23,699 nucleotides of DNA. Source: a virus. Under the pieces are notes generated by a model, which was not told the origin of the DNA, did no database searches, and saw only the letters and a program-made list of their open reading frames with translations. Every line of letters starts with the position of its first letter. Position 1 is the stretch's first letter. Positions 1-7,866 of this stretch are shown one piece after another. The stretch is taken from the IMG/VR virus record IMGVR_UViG_3300010885_028878, positions 1 to 23,699 of that record; one strand, 5' to 3'. The position numbers and the translations under genes were made by a program.

Positions 1-708
1 ATCGATGCTGAGATTACAAATGCTATGGCATATGAAATCCAAGCTGAAATTGACCGTGAAATGATTATCCGTATGATCCAAACTTCCTTAAATGGTGGTT
101 TCGGTAAGGGATACTCAGTATGGCGTCCTTCTACTGCCGATGGTCGTTGGCTTGTTGAACGTAATCGTGACTTCTACCAGAGAGTAATCATCGAAGCAAA
201 CCGTATCGCTATCCGCAATCGTCGTGGACCAGCAAACTTCATCGTAGCTACACCTCGCGTGTGCGCTATCTTTGAAATGTTGCCTGAGTTCCAGTGGGTA
301 ACTGTACAGGGTAATGTTAGCACCCAGTCAACTGGCGTTGCTAAAGTTGGTTCTCTCGGAGGCAGATTCCAAGTTTATCGTGATACAAGAACAGAAGCTC
401 AATATGCAAACATCTATGGCAATAACGGTTACACAGTAAACGGTTCAGCCAAGTCAAGTGGCATTGAGTATGCACTCTTAGGCTATAAGGGAACAGAGTT
501 CTATGATTCAGGTATTATTTACTGCCCATACATTCCTGTTATGATTCAACGTACTATCGGTCCAAACGACTTCGCTCCACGTGTTGGTCTATTGACCCGT
601 TACGGCGTTGTTGATAATATTTTCGGTGCATCACTATATTATCACACAATCATCTTGAAGGATCTTGGCGTAGCATTTACTCCCGGTAATCAAGCGACAT
701 ACTTCTAA
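1..708 (+). CDS. 23: Major capsid protein, T4 gp23-like (3' part)
   Basis: The reading frame is open from the first base, so the gene starts upstream; about 235 C-terminal residues are visible. The segment reading DGRWLVERNRDFY, followed by a conserved EANRIA..RRGPANFIVATP stretch, and the C-terminal PYIPVMIQRTIGPNDFAPR then LLTRYGVVDN block follow the plan of T4 gp23 major head proteins. The protein would form the hexameric lattice of the prohead. In T4 the order is 21 (prohead protease), 22 (scaffold), 23, so the protease gene is expected just left of the window. A strong terminator follows 25 nt after the stop, so this ends a head operon. Identification rests on recognised motifs, not a search. 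Confidence 0.9.
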   Translation: MDAEITNAMAYEIQAEIDREMIIRMIQTSLNGGFGKGYSVWRPSTADGRWLVERNRDFYQRVIIEANRIAIRNRRGPANFIVATPRVCAIFEMLPEFQWVTVQGNVSTQSTGVAKVGSLGGRFQVYRDTRTEAQYANIYGNNGYTVNGSAKSSGIEYALLGYKGTEFYDSGIIYCPYIPVMIQRTIGPNDFAPRVGLLTRYGVVDNIFGASLYYHTIILKDLGVAFTPGNQATYF

Positions 709-733
709 GTTGTTAAAAATTAAGTAGTTAAGT

Positions 734-770
734 AAAAAAACCCCACTAGAAATAGTGGGGTTTTTTGTTT
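734..770 (+). terminator. Intrinsic terminator after capsid gene
   Basis: An 8-bp perfect stem CCCCACTA/TAGTGGGG closes a GAAA tetraloop (741-760), with seven A before it and TTTTTT after it. A 34-nt block here (737-770) is repeated without change at 2198-2231. The A/T flanks could also let it work for minus-strand RNA. Confidence 0.93.
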
Positions 771-782
771 TTTGTTTTTTAT

Positions 783-790
783 GATAAATA
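783..790 (+). promoter_or_regulatory. Late-promoter-like box, HNH gene
   Basis: GATAAATA lies 7 nt before the ATG at 798 and just after the capsid terminator. It resembles the T4 late box TATAAATA. No Shine-Dalgarno sequence is present. Confidence 0.55.
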
Positions 791-797
791 ATAATAT

Positions 798-1142
798 ATG
801 ACAAGAATAATAAATGCTATTAAAGAAGGTATTCAAGGAAAACCATTAGCTTTAAGATCTTCTCACTGGGAAACTGTAAGGAAGAATCATCTTAAACTAC
901 AACCTACTTGTGCTGCTTGTGGAAATACTAAAGGTTTACAAGTTCATCACAAACAACCATTTCATATTCATCCAGAATTAGAATTGGATGAAAATAATTT
1001 AATCACTTTGTGTGAAGACAAATCAATAGAATGTCATTTTAACATTGGACATTTAAGAGATTGGAAGTCTTTTAATCCTAATGTTGAAATAGATGCTAAA
1101 GAAAAATTACTTTCAATACAAAAAATAAATCAACTTTTATAA
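798..1142 (+). CDS. HNH endonuclease
   Basis: A 114-residue protein with a zinc-type HNH (beta-beta-alpha metal) nuclease core. It has CAAC at 38-41, a VHH pair at 49-51 (H50/H51), N67 in the ENNLITLC segment, C72, and CH at 79-80. The paired cysteines fit the structural zinc and the histidines with N67 the catalytic centre. Small stand-alone HNH proteins in T4-like phages are usually homing nucleases, and some HNH proteins in other phages assist DNA packaging. Its position between two identical terminators, beside the capsid gene, favours a mobile role. No extra DNA-recognition domain is visible. Confidence 0.85.
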   Translation: MTRIINAIKEGIQGKPLALRSSHWETVRKNHLKLQPTCAACGNTKGLQVHHKQPFHIHPELELDENNLITLCEDKSIECHFNIGHLRDWKSFNPNVEIDAKEKLLSIQKINQLL

Positions 1143-1146
1143 AATT

Positions 1147-1344
1147 ATGTTAGAATTTAGAAATCCCATTCCAGTTATAACACCTTTCGGTGAAGGATAT
1201 GCCATATATGTAAGTAATGGTGGTACATTTGAAAATGATATATGGGCTGTATGTCTCATTAAAGGTGGAGATGTACGACATTTTAGATCAGATCAAATCA
1301 AAATTTATAAAAATGGTACATTTGATATTGAAGTTAATCCTTAA
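1147..1344 (+). CDS. Small phage protein of unknown function
   Basis: A 65-residue product starting 4 nt after the HNH stop, so probably co-transcribed with it. It is beta-rich, with ITPFGEGYAIYV, a GGTFENDIWAV segment and a C-terminal DQIKIYKNGTF. I have an impression that similar short proteins occur in T4-like phages of aquatic bacteria, but I cannot name a function. There are no cysteine pairs, signal peptide or membrane segment. It appears intact and has the base composition of its neighbours. Confidence 0.65.
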   Translation: MLEFRNPIPVITPFGEGYAIYVSNGGTFENDIWAVCLIKGGDVRHFRSDQIKIYKNGTFDIEVNP

Positions 1345-1409
1345 CTTTTATATTAAGATAGATATTTTTTATAATAAAGGATTTTATATTAAACAAATAT
1401 TAAAATAAA

Positions 1410-1688
1410 TTATTTCCAATCATGACAGCTCATAGCATTCGGACTTCCTGCTTTTGCATGTCCACATTTATGTCTAGCTTTGAAAGATTTCTTACGTTTG
1501 GTATTACCAGATTTACCAGTTACTCTAACTCCTGCTTGTCCCCAATGTATTCTTTTAATTGATCCATTAGGTTGACGAGCACATTTCATCCACTTCTTCC
1601 CCTTTCTTGTAGAATGTGCCTTTTTTGTAACCTTTGTACACTTTTCTTCCATTACTAAAACCATCTCTAACAATTGTTCAAACTTCAT
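1410..1688 (-). CDS. Small basic Cys/His protein with capsid-targeting-like N-terminus
   Basis: A 92-residue, strongly basic protein. The first 15 residues, MKFEQLLEMVLVMEE, form a short acidic helix much like the start of the gene at 14126 (MKFEELYNMYVEMYE). The body has KKWMKCARQPNGS, GQAGVRVTGKSGNTKRKKS, and a C-terminal KARHKCGH..SPNAMSCHDW. Cysteines and histidines there could bind zinc, and the charge suggests nucleic-acid binding. It is the only minus-strand gene in this structural region and has its own upstream promoter-like box. The N-terminal segment suggests that it is packaged in the head and cleaved there. Function unknown. Confidence 0.65.
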   Translation of the reverse strand: MKFEQLLEMVLVMEEKCTKVTKKAHSTRKGKKWMKCARQPNGSIKRIHWGQAGVRVTGKSGNTKRKKSFKARHKCGHAKAGSPNAMSCHDWK

Positions 1689-1694
1689 AAAATA

Positions 1695-1702
1695 TATTTA
1701 TT
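1695..1702 (-). promoter_or_regulatory. Late-promoter-like box, minus strand
   Basis: AATAAATA read on the minus strand, 6 nt before the ATG at 1688. The neighbouring palindrome CGATATATCG (1703-1712) lies between this and the divergent promoter for the gene at 1775. Confidence 0.55.
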
Positions 1703-1751
1703 CGATATATCGGTTTAAAATAAAATTAATTCAAAAAAATAGAAGAAATTT

Positions 1752-1769
1752 TATAAATAAGAATAAATA
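1752..1769 (+). promoter_or_regulatory. Double late-promoter box before 1775 gene
   Basis: A perfect T4 late box TATAAATA (1752-1759) is followed by AATAAATA (1762-1769). The second ends exactly 5 nt before the ATG at 1775. The first would give a leader of about 10 nt, the second none. Confidence 0.7.
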
Positions 1770-1774
1770 ATATT

Positions 1775-2179
1775 ATGGCTAATTTCGACTATTATGTAAC
1801 TGATGCATCACTAGAATATCCTCCAAAATTAGGAGTAAGTTTATCTGCTGCTGATAATTCTGTAATTTACATACCATCCGCAACTCCAACCTTTAGTGCT
1901 AGTAATGGACAAACAAAGAGTGTAGCTGGTATTTTGTTTAATTATGTTGCTGGTGCAAGTGCCGCAACTACAACTCTCACCATGATTACTGGTACTAGTG
2001 GAGCACAAGTAAAAGTACATCCTGCATATAATGGTCAAACTTTTGCTCTTTATTTTACCGATAATTCAACAACCAAATTCACTGTAGTAACAGGAACTAC
2101 TACTCAAGTATTGACTGCTGCTGTAACATTTGATGATAGAGGTCCAGAAGAAAGACGACACTTTGCATTAGAACTTTAA
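1775..2179 (+). CDS. Probable small virion protein
   Basis: A 134-residue protein rich in Ser, Thr, Ala and Gly, with a predicted all-beta character (repeated hydrophobic/threonine alternation such as ATTTLTMITGTSG and FTVVTGTTTQVLT). It has no cysteine, signal peptide or membrane segment. It ends with a charged FDDRGPEERRHFALEL tail. It has its own late-type promoter and its own strong terminator identical to that of the capsid gene, as expected for an abundantly made structural product. A head decoration or tail protein is possible, but no family is recognised. Confidence 0.7.
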   Translation: MANFDYYVTDASLEYPPKLGVSLSAADNSVIYIPSATPTFSASNGQTKSVAGILFNYVAGASAATTTLTMITGTSGAQVKVHPAYNGQTFALYFTDNSTTKFTVVTGTTTQVLTAAVTFDDRGPEERRHFALEL

Positions 2180-2197
2180 AAATATTTAAGTTTTATC

Positions 2198-2231
2198 AAA
2201 ACCCCACTAGAAATAGTGGGGTTTTTTGTTT
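2198..2231 (+). terminator. Intrinsic terminator, copy of the capsid terminator
   Basis: It has the same 8-bp CCCCACTA/TAGTGGGG stem (2202-2221), GAAA loop and T-run as the terminator at 734-770, identical over 34 nt. It closes the 1775 gene and insulates it from the baseplate operon. Confidence 0.93.
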
Positions 2232-2236
2232 ATGTG

Positions 2237-2244
2237 ATTAAATA
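2237..2244 (+). promoter_or_regulatory. Late-promoter box, baseplate operon
   Basis: ATTAAATA, then TTTTT, then ATG at 2250: a 5-nt gap and no Shine-Dalgarno sequence. It would drive the three genes that follow. Confidence 0.6.
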
Positions 2245-2249
2245 TTTTT

Positions 2250-2831
2250 ATGGGAATGATATATAATAAAACCTCATCAAATATACTTTATCCTATTAAT
2301 AAAAATGTTGACGGATTAATATCCGCTTCAAATGGATTGATGTGTTTAAAGCAAGCTATATTTGGTGCTGCATTAAGTCCTGCTACTATAATGCAAGGTT
2401 TAGCTAGTTATGCTGCTGACATGATCTCTTCCATAGTTAGTGCAGTGACAGAATTAGTAATGGAAAAAGTTGATGAAATTATTGATTCGGTATTATCACC
2501 ATTAAGAAAGATTAGAGGTATCATTAATGATATAACAGCACTATTAGAAGATGTACAAGATCTTATAGATAAGGCTACAAATATGGATAATTACTTTAAT
2601 AGTAGACAAGATTGTTCTTCTATGGCAGCTAATTTATTAGATTGTTTAGCTAAATCAGCAGTTAATAAAATAACAAATAAAGTTGTTATGAATGTTGATA
2701 AGCATTTAACAAAAATAACAGATAGCGTAGCAAAAGAATCTACAAAAGTAAACGGTAAAATTGATGGATTTGTTAATAGAAATACTAGCTTTCTTGATAA
2801 AGCCAATCTTCAGAATAAATTATTAATGTAA
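2250..2831 (+). CDS. Helical structural protein, baseplate-region
   Basis: A 193-residue, mostly helical protein. It has a hydrophobic, alanine-rich stretch at about 35-75, then amphipathic heptad-like helices (KVDEIIDSVLSPLRKIRGII and LLEDVQDLIDKATNM) and a polar C-terminal half. It could start at the second methionine (residue 3), but the late box is placed for the first. It is the first gene of a three-gene unit with the gp5-like hub protein and the long spike-associated protein, with 1 nt between its stop and the next start. A role in the baseplate hub or tail is inferred from position alone. Confidence 0.65.
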   Translation: MGMIYNKTSSNILYPINKNVDGLISASNGLMCLKQAIFGAALSPATIMQGLASYAADMISSIVSAVTELVMEKVDEIIDSVLSPLRKIRGIINDITALLEDVQDLIDKATNMDNYFNSRQDCSSMAANLLDCLAKSAVNKITNKVVMNVDKHLTKITDSVAKESTKVNGKIDGFVNRNTSFLDKANLQNKLLM

Positions 2832-2832
2832 T

Positions 2833-4053
2833 ATGGGAAATTCATTTGACGAAAAACATTACGGTTTCTTTCGGGGAATTGTAACACAAAATAATGATCC
2901 CGAAAGAAGAGGAAGAGTTAAAATCGCAATTCCAGAATTTAGTTCTCAAATATCCAGACATCTGGATGTTCCTGCTGATACATATCAAACTCGTTTCGTG
3001 GGTGGTTCTAATATAGAATCTTTCCTTTCTAAGGATATTATAGAACAATACAACCAAGTATTGATGTGGGCAGAGCAAGCATCTCCATTATTTGCTGGTG
3101 GAACTGCCGGTGTCTATGATGCAAAAAACGCAGTAGCAACTGTTGGTGAAGGACATCGTGGTACTTTAAGAGAACCATTAGGAGAAGAAAGCATTACCCC
3201 TTCTGGCGAGTCTGTATCACCAAAAGCTGCTATGTCCACAAATGCTATTCCCGGAGGCTTTGGCGAAGGACATAAAACTGGAATGTGTGATGTATATAAT
3301 GATTCGTTAGCACCATCACCAATCAATAATGCCACCAAAGGATTATTCTCCGTTCCTAGAGTAGGTTCTCAAGTATGGGTGTTTTTTGAAAACGGAAGTC
3401 TAGATCGACCTGTATATATTGCATACGCATTTGATAAACAAGATTGGAATAGTGTAATGAATCCTCAAGGTAGTAATCCTTCTTTACATTATCCAGCAGG
3501 AGCGGAAAATATGCCAGACGAAGAGCCATTCTTTTTTACTGGTCAAACTGTATTAAATTCTAAAGCAGGATCTATTGAGTTTATAGAAACTGACGATTTT
3601 GAAAAAATAAAAGTATCACATTATAGTGGTTCTTTTTATGAAATTGGTAATCATGTCACTGCTGAAGTCTCAGTAGAAAATAAAATTATAGTAGTAAATC
3701 AAGAAGAGACGCATACTGTAAAAGGCGACAGAGGCTTAAAAGTCGAAGGGGACAGTCATGAAATTTACAGAGGAGATCATTATGTAACATATGGTGATCC
3801 CGACAATAAAACTTTTTATGATCAATGGGTAGAGACTGCAAAACCAGCTTTTTTACATGCTGCAAATTTTTCAGAACAATTTAGATTGATAGAAGATCCC
3901 ACAAATTCTGGAGCATCAAAAGGTGGTCCAAATAAAACATATTCTCATCCAACAAAATTAACACTAGTAACAGATTGGACCAAACTATTGAAAGGAATGA
4001 ATCCATCAGAGTATTCTAAAAAAATACAACATAAAGAATTAGGAGTATCATAA
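2833..4053 (+). CDS. 5: Baseplate hub/spike protein, T4 gp5-like without lysozyme domain
   Basis: A 406-residue protein. The N-terminus reads YGFFRGIVTQNNDPERRGRV then KIAIPEF (about 10-36), the classical start of the gp5/VgrG OB-fold. The OB region continues to GSQVWVFFENGSLDRPVYIAY (about 177-197). The C-terminal part has short VK(V)GD-type repeats (ETHTVKGDRGLKVEGDSHEI, then YRGDHYVTYGD), like the beginning of the gp5 triple-stranded beta-helix. T4 gp5 has a lysozyme domain between these parts; I see no glycosidase motif here. The protein would form the central puncturing hub under the tail tube. The stop overlaps the next start. Confidence 0.8.
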   Translation: MGNSFDEKHYGFFRGIVTQNNDPERRGRVKIAIPEFSSQISRHLDVPADTYQTRFVGGSNIESFLSKDIIEQYNQVLMWAEQASPLFAGGTAGVYDAKNAVATVGEGHRGTLREPLGEESITPSGESVSPKAAMSTNAIPGGFGEGHKTGMCDVYNDSLAPSPINNATKGLFSVPRVGSQVWVFFENGSLDRPVYIAYAFDKQDWNSVMNPQGSNPSLHYPAGAENMPDEEPFFFTGQTVLNSKAGSIEFIETDDFEKIKVSHYSGSFYEIGNHVTAEVSVENKIIVVNQEETHTVKGDRGLKVEGDSHEIYRGDHYVTYGDPDNKTFYDQWVETAKPAFLHAANFSEQFRLIEDPTNSGASKGGPNKTYSHPTKLTLVTDWTKLLKGMNPSEYSKKIQHKELGVS

Positions 4054-5684
4054 TGATTACCGAAACTACACAAATTAAAGTTAATGGAAAAATGTTTACT
4101 CTTAGTAACGATGCTGATACTAGGAAGAAACAATTAGAAACTTATAAACAATATCAATTATCTGATGATGTTGAAGCCAGACTTAATGCTATTCCAATTC
4201 CAGAAAAGAAATATAAAATTTCTGTCGAATTAATAGAAAAGAGATATAAACAATGTCGTCAACAACAAGACGACATACAAGCCGAAAAGGATGCGTTTGC
4301 TCCTACTGATTATACTATTTGTGACAAATATAGAGAAAGGTTATATAAAGAAAATGAAGTAAAGGATAAATTAGAAGCAGCAGAAACTTCTAAAAGCGAC
4401 ACACCAGATCCTGTTCCTTCCGAAAAACCTGTTGCTGCACCAGTACCACAACCAAAAGAATCGGCACCAAACGAACAAAACGGAACTACAACATCTGCTC
4501 CAGTTTATCCAAAAGAAGTAGCCCAACCACAACCAGAGCCTATCTCAACTCCTTCTGGTAGTGCTCCGGTTGCTCCTACCCAGCCTAGTGTATATCGTGA
4601 AGCAGCAACAAATAATACTGTTTCTAAAAAGACACACATATTAAACGGACAAAAATATTCAAAAGATAACCATTCAGAAGTTTTAACTAAAGTAACAAAA
4701 GATTTAATTCCGATAGAATCAGACATTAAAGCGGGAGGAACCCAAATAACTTCTTACGAAAAAGATAAACATGTTACAATAGGATCTGTAATGAATAATT
4801 TCCCATGCATCAGAAAAGATGCAGCAGGAGAATTTCGACCAAAATCAGTTTCAATAGAAGGCAAAGGTGCTTTCGTAAATTATGCTCCAGTTTCTTATAC
4901 TGAAGAAGTGGAAAACTCCAGATTTCCGTGTGGAACCTATTCGTTAAATGTAACTAATAAATATGACTTGTCTGTTGGTGCTGGGGGAGCAAACATGTCA
5001 ACAGCAGGGAATATGAAAGTAGGTTCTGGGGGAAGAACTTTAATCACCGCTTCGGAGGAAATAAATATCAGTTCTGGAAACGGAAACACAAACATAAGAG
5101 CAAAACATAACGTTTCTTTAAAAGGTGATTCCGTAACATTAGAAGCACCAAATCAAGTTGTAGTAAATGCAAATTTAGGAGTTGCAAAAAACGCAATCAT
5201 TAATGGTTGTGCTTTCGTTGATGGAGAATTGTTCGTAAACCACATTACCTGTCCAGCAGAAGTGCAATATACTGGTGGTGGTATAGGCAGCTTTGGTCAA
5301 TTAATGGTTGGTGCTGGGCCAACAGGCTCACAGAAAGGAAACGGAGGAGGAGGCACTATCATAGCATATGCTGATGTCAGTTACATTAAAAATTTATATA
5401 ATAGTATTAGAGCAACCAAATCACCTTGGACTGGTCCAGACAAAGTGCCTGTATTGGTATTGTCCGATTCTCCTATGGGATTAGCGTCTAGCGTTGGAAA
5501 CGGCACTGCATCAAATCCAACTTATTCCGTGTTTGTGTATCCACACGAACATCCATTCAATAATATACCGCTTTCATTTACCACTGGCAACGAGCAGATG
5601 AGGCAGAGAGCATCCATACTGAATTCCGGCAATGTAGGTACAGCGGCCCCAATTCAGCATGGATACAAGACACCACTAGGTTAG
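4053..5684 (+). CDS. Baseplate spike-associated structural protein
   Basis: A 543-residue protein. Residues 1-110 are helical and charged, with KQYQLSDDVEARLNAIPIPE and a coiled-coil-like KDKLEAAE. Residues about 112-185 are a Pro/Ala/Gln/Glu-rich linker. The C-terminal half is beta-rich with repeated short strands (SLNVTNKYDLSVGAGGANMS, INISSGNGNTNIRAKHNVSL and VTLEAPNQVVVNAN), typical of beta-helical spikes. The ATG overlaps the preceding stop (TAATG), and AGGAG lies 7 nt before it, one of the few Shine-Dalgarno-like sites here. Translational coupling to the gp5-like gene suggests it extends or decorates the central spike. The 3' end overlaps the convergent thyX gene by 9 nt. Confidence 0.7.
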   Translation: MITETTQIKVNGKMFTLSNDADTRKKQLETYKQYQLSDDVEARLNAIPIPEKKYKISVELIEKRYKQCRQQQDDIQAEKDAFAPTDYTICDKYRERLYKENEVKDKLEAAETSKSDTPDPVPSEKPVAAPVPQPKESAPNEQNGTTTSAPVYPKEVAQPQPEPISTPSGSAPVAPTQPSVYREAATNNTVSKKTHILNGQKYSKDNHSEVLTKVTKDLIPIESDIKAGGTQITSYEKDKHVTIGSVMNNFPCIRKDAAGEFRPKSVSIEGKGAFVNYAPVSYTEEVENSRFPCGTYSLNVTNKYDLSVGAGGANMSTAGNMKVGSGGRTLITASEEINISSGNGNTNIRAKHNVSLKGDSVTLEAPNQVVVNANLGVAKNAIINGCAFVDGELFVNHITCPAEVQYTGGGIGSFGQLMVGAGPTGSQKGNGGGGTIIAYADVSYIKNLYNSIRATKSPWTGPDKVPVLVLSDSPMGLASSVGNGTASNPTYSVFVYPHEHPFNNIPLSFTTGNEQMRQRASILNSGNVGTAAPIQHGYKTPLG

Positions 5685-6500
5685 TTCTAAAATTGACTCT
5701 TTGTTAGAATTTTTTTGAGTGACATTTTTTCTGTATGATTTCCAATGATCAAAATTATCATGAATTCCGTTTTCACAAACTGCGGAATGTTCAAACGGAC
5801 TAAAATGTCCTTCCGTCAAAAGATCATCATGTAATTGATAATCTTTATCGTAGTCAATAATACCATCAAAGTTTTTGTACGAAATTCTTGCAGCCCTAGC
5901 AGTGGCAATTTTTAATTTTTGTTCAGTTGATAAACCATCAAGATACTTATCTCCAAAAGGAATATGCCATTCGCCTAGATTTTTCTCTACTGGAGTAGAG
6001 GAATTGTATAATTCTAACATTTGATATGCTAGAACTCTAATTTCTGGTTGTGCTGCTTTGTGTGCTCTTAGCTTAAAGAAATTACTAAACTCGGTGGCAG
6101 TAACTAATGTAGTAATATGAAAGAAAGGTTCCATCAATCGGTTTACGATTTGTTTATGTAAACCCAATTCGTGTAATTGTTTCGCATGAACGACAGCACT
6201 ATCTCTAGCAGAGTGCCAGATTTGCATAGCTTTAATTTTGGTTTCCTCGTCAACCTCATTATCAGCTTGCATACCTTTCTGGTTTGCTCCCCAATGCACA
6301 GGCATTGCAGGATTTGTTAAAACATCTTCTATAAATTTTTGAACTGGTATTGCCCTAGATGAAGCAGCATTTCTAGAAAATGCTCTATGAGTTAAAAGTT
6401 CTGAATGCACCATTCTTGGATACTCCAAAATGAATGTAGTAATTCTTTTACCCTTAACAAAAGATGACGTTGAATCAGCAATGATTTTAGCAGTAATCAT
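5676..6500 (-). CDS. thyX: Flavin-dependent thymidylate synthase ThyX, permuted motif order
   Basis: ThyX converts dUMP to dTMP with methylene-tetrahydrofolate and FAD. The signature RHRxxSxNxxSxR appears as THRAFSRNAASSR (residues 37-49), with Thr for the first Arg. The segment that precedes this motif in classical ThyX (xRxSYxx...LL..GHFSPFEH) lies here near the C-terminus (about 227-258), so the fold order appears circularly permuted. I chose the ATG at 6500 (MITAKII...), because the ORF's upstream ATG at 6518 adds only six residues. The gene follows the ClpP-like gene and belongs with nrdA/nrdB to phage dNTP supply. It overlaps the + spike gene tail to tail by 9 nt. Confidence 0.82.
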   Translation of the reverse strand: MITAKIIADSTSSFVKGKRITTFILEYPRMVHSELLTHRAFSRNAASSRAIPVQKFIEDVLTNPAMPVHWGANQKGMQADNEVDEETKIKAMQIWHSARDSAVVHAKQLHELGLHKQIVNRLMEPFFHITTLVTATEFSNFFKLRAHKAAQPEIRVLAYQMLELYNSSTPVEKNLGEWHIPFGDKYLDGLSTEQKLKIATARAARISYKNFDGIIDYDKDYQLHDDLLTEGHFSPFEHSAVCENGIHDNFDHWKSYRKNVTQKNSNKESILELT

Positions 6501-6541
6501 TTTCTTATAATAACACAAAAATTTATTTTATCAAGCTTTAA

Positions 6542-7174
6542 TTATAAAACTACATCTACCAATCCATACTTTAAACAAGTGGCAGAATCAAACCAAAGAT
6601 CTCTTTTTAGAATATTATCAATTTCTTTCATGGGAATCTTAGTATATTCTTTATATAGAGACTTAATAGTATTCATTATTCTCTTATTATTGTCGTGATC
6701 ATCCACTAATTGTTCAAAAGTCCCAGCGCAAACAGAACTTAATTGATGGATTAACATGAAACTATTCTTTCCTATGAAACGTTTATTTCCAGCAATACTA
6801 ATAATAGTAGCTGCACTTGCTGCTGCACCTTCAACATAAGTATAAACTTTTGTTTTTAAATTCCTAATTGTATCAACCGATGCAAGACCAGCTAATATAT
6901 CTCCACCATAACTATGAATTCTCAAATGAATAATAGGATCAAACGCAGAATCATTCATAGAGATTTTTGCATGTTGCATTCTAGTATCTAATTCTCTTAG
7001 TAATCTATTTAAAGTACTGCAAGATATTGCTGATATATCAGCATAAAAATGAATGGTATTATCTAACGCTTTAATAGATCCTGAAGGCAACAGGATATCA
7101 GTTGTTGGTGAAGATGAAGGAAGATCTCTTTGATCATCTTCTTCGTATGTTTCCGAACCCCAATATTTTCTCAT
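6542..7174 (-). CDS. clpP: ClpP-like serine protease
   Basis: A 210-residue protein of the ClpP/crotonase fold. The core reads IHLRIHSYGGDILAGL (82-97), GAAASAATIISIAG with nucleophile S120, MLIHQL with H143, and RDLWFDSATCLKYGLVD with D192, so the Ser-His-Asp triad is complete. The first 30 residues are polar and likely disordered, perhaps a propeptide. No ClpX-like ATPase is in the window, so it may use a host unfoldase, act on its own, or process a phage protein. A late-type box lies 9 nt upstream, inside the end of the PAS gene. thyX follows after 41 nt. Confidence 0.88.
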   Translation of the reverse strand: MRKYWGSETYEEDDQRDLPSSSPTTDILLPSGSIKALDNTIHFYADISAISCSTLNRLLRELDTRMQHAKISMNDSAFDPIIHLRIHSYGGDILAGLASVDTIRNLKTKVYTYVEGAAASAATIISIAGNKRFIGKNSFMLIHQLSSVCAGTFEQLVDDHDNNKRIMNTIKSLYKEYTKIPMKEIDNILKRDLWFDSATCLKYGLVDVVL

Positions 7175-7183
7175 ATTATTTTT

Positions 7184-7191
7184 TATTTAGA
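7184..7191 (-). promoter_or_regulatory. Late-promoter-like box, clpP
   Basis: TCTAAATA on the minus strand, 9 nt before the clpP ATG (7174). It overlaps the last codons of the PAS gene. Confidence 0.45.
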
Positions 7192-7783
7192 AATTAACTG
7201 CTACAATTTTTGATAAAGCTAAAATATAAATTCTGCTTTTCTTCTCATCCAAAATGTCTGATGCTGTACATTTAACTTTAGTGGTTTGATTAGATATTCT
7301 ATTTTGATAGGAAAATGTTTCCTCAAATGGAGTATTATTTTCTATCATATCATTCCACTTATTTTTAATATACTCTCTTTCTTCTGGTGTTGAGATAGCT
7401 AATAACCAATTATGACCTAAACATTCACTCTCCCCAAGACCTGTCATAGAAGTCCATTTTGAATTGACCTTTATGCATCTTCCCTCTGAATCACAAATCA
7501 TTTGTGCGATATCGATATTATCTAAAATACAATTTGATATTTTATTTTGTAATTGTATTTGGCAATACATATCGGATTGTAAATTTTTAATATGATCCAA
7601 CTTCTCGGGCATATTAAAAACCAATTTCAACGAAGAAAGGAAGCTACTACCAGTAAAATAAGATCTAACGGTCTTAGAAAAAGTTAATAAAACATTGAAT
7701 AAAGTATACAATACTGCAAGTGCTGATAGTATAAAATAAATGTGCTGAATGTTAGTGTTTATATAATTTATAATATCAATCAT
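7187..7783 (-). CDS. Membrane-anchored PAS-domain protein
   Basis: A 198-residue protein. One transmembrane helix spans about 15-35 (IYFILSALAVLYTLFNVLL), a short linker/coiled-coil region about 58-85, and a single PAS fold about 86-195. PAS signs are EGRCIKVNSKWTSMTGL (100-116), LGHNWLLAI, a TPEEREYIKNKW helix, and a final strand pair. The protein ends right after PAS, with no kinase, cyclase or GGDEF output domain. It could sense a small ligand or redox state at the host membrane and act through binding. It lies upstream of clpP. No late box or Shine-Dalgarno sequence is seen at its start; the 83 nt upstream are AT-rich. Confidence 0.82.
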   Translation of the reverse strand: MIDIINYINTNIQHIYFILSALAVLYTLFNVLLTFSKTVRSYFTGSSFLSSLKLVFNMPEKLDHIKNLQSDMYCQIQLQNKISNCILDNIDIAQMICDSEGRCIKVNSKWTSMTGLGESECLGHNWLLAISTPEEREYIKNKWNDMIENNTPFEETFSYQNRISNQTTKVKCTASDILDEKKSRIYILALSKIVAVNF

Positions 7784-7866
7784 AGGTTAGTTTGTGATTG
7801 GTTAATATCACATTATTATTTACTTTTTGTAAGGCTTTTATATCGTTAAAAATACAAAAAAATTTA

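Noticed and set aside
2833-4053. Lysozyme domain in the gp5-like protein
   Set aside because: No E-x8-D-x5-T type lysozyme motif or T4-lysozyme-like block is visible between the OB and beta-helix parts.
6501-6518. Longer ThyX start (MCYYKK...)
   Set aside because: It adds six residues without family support; the ATG at 6500 gives the usual short start before the first strand.
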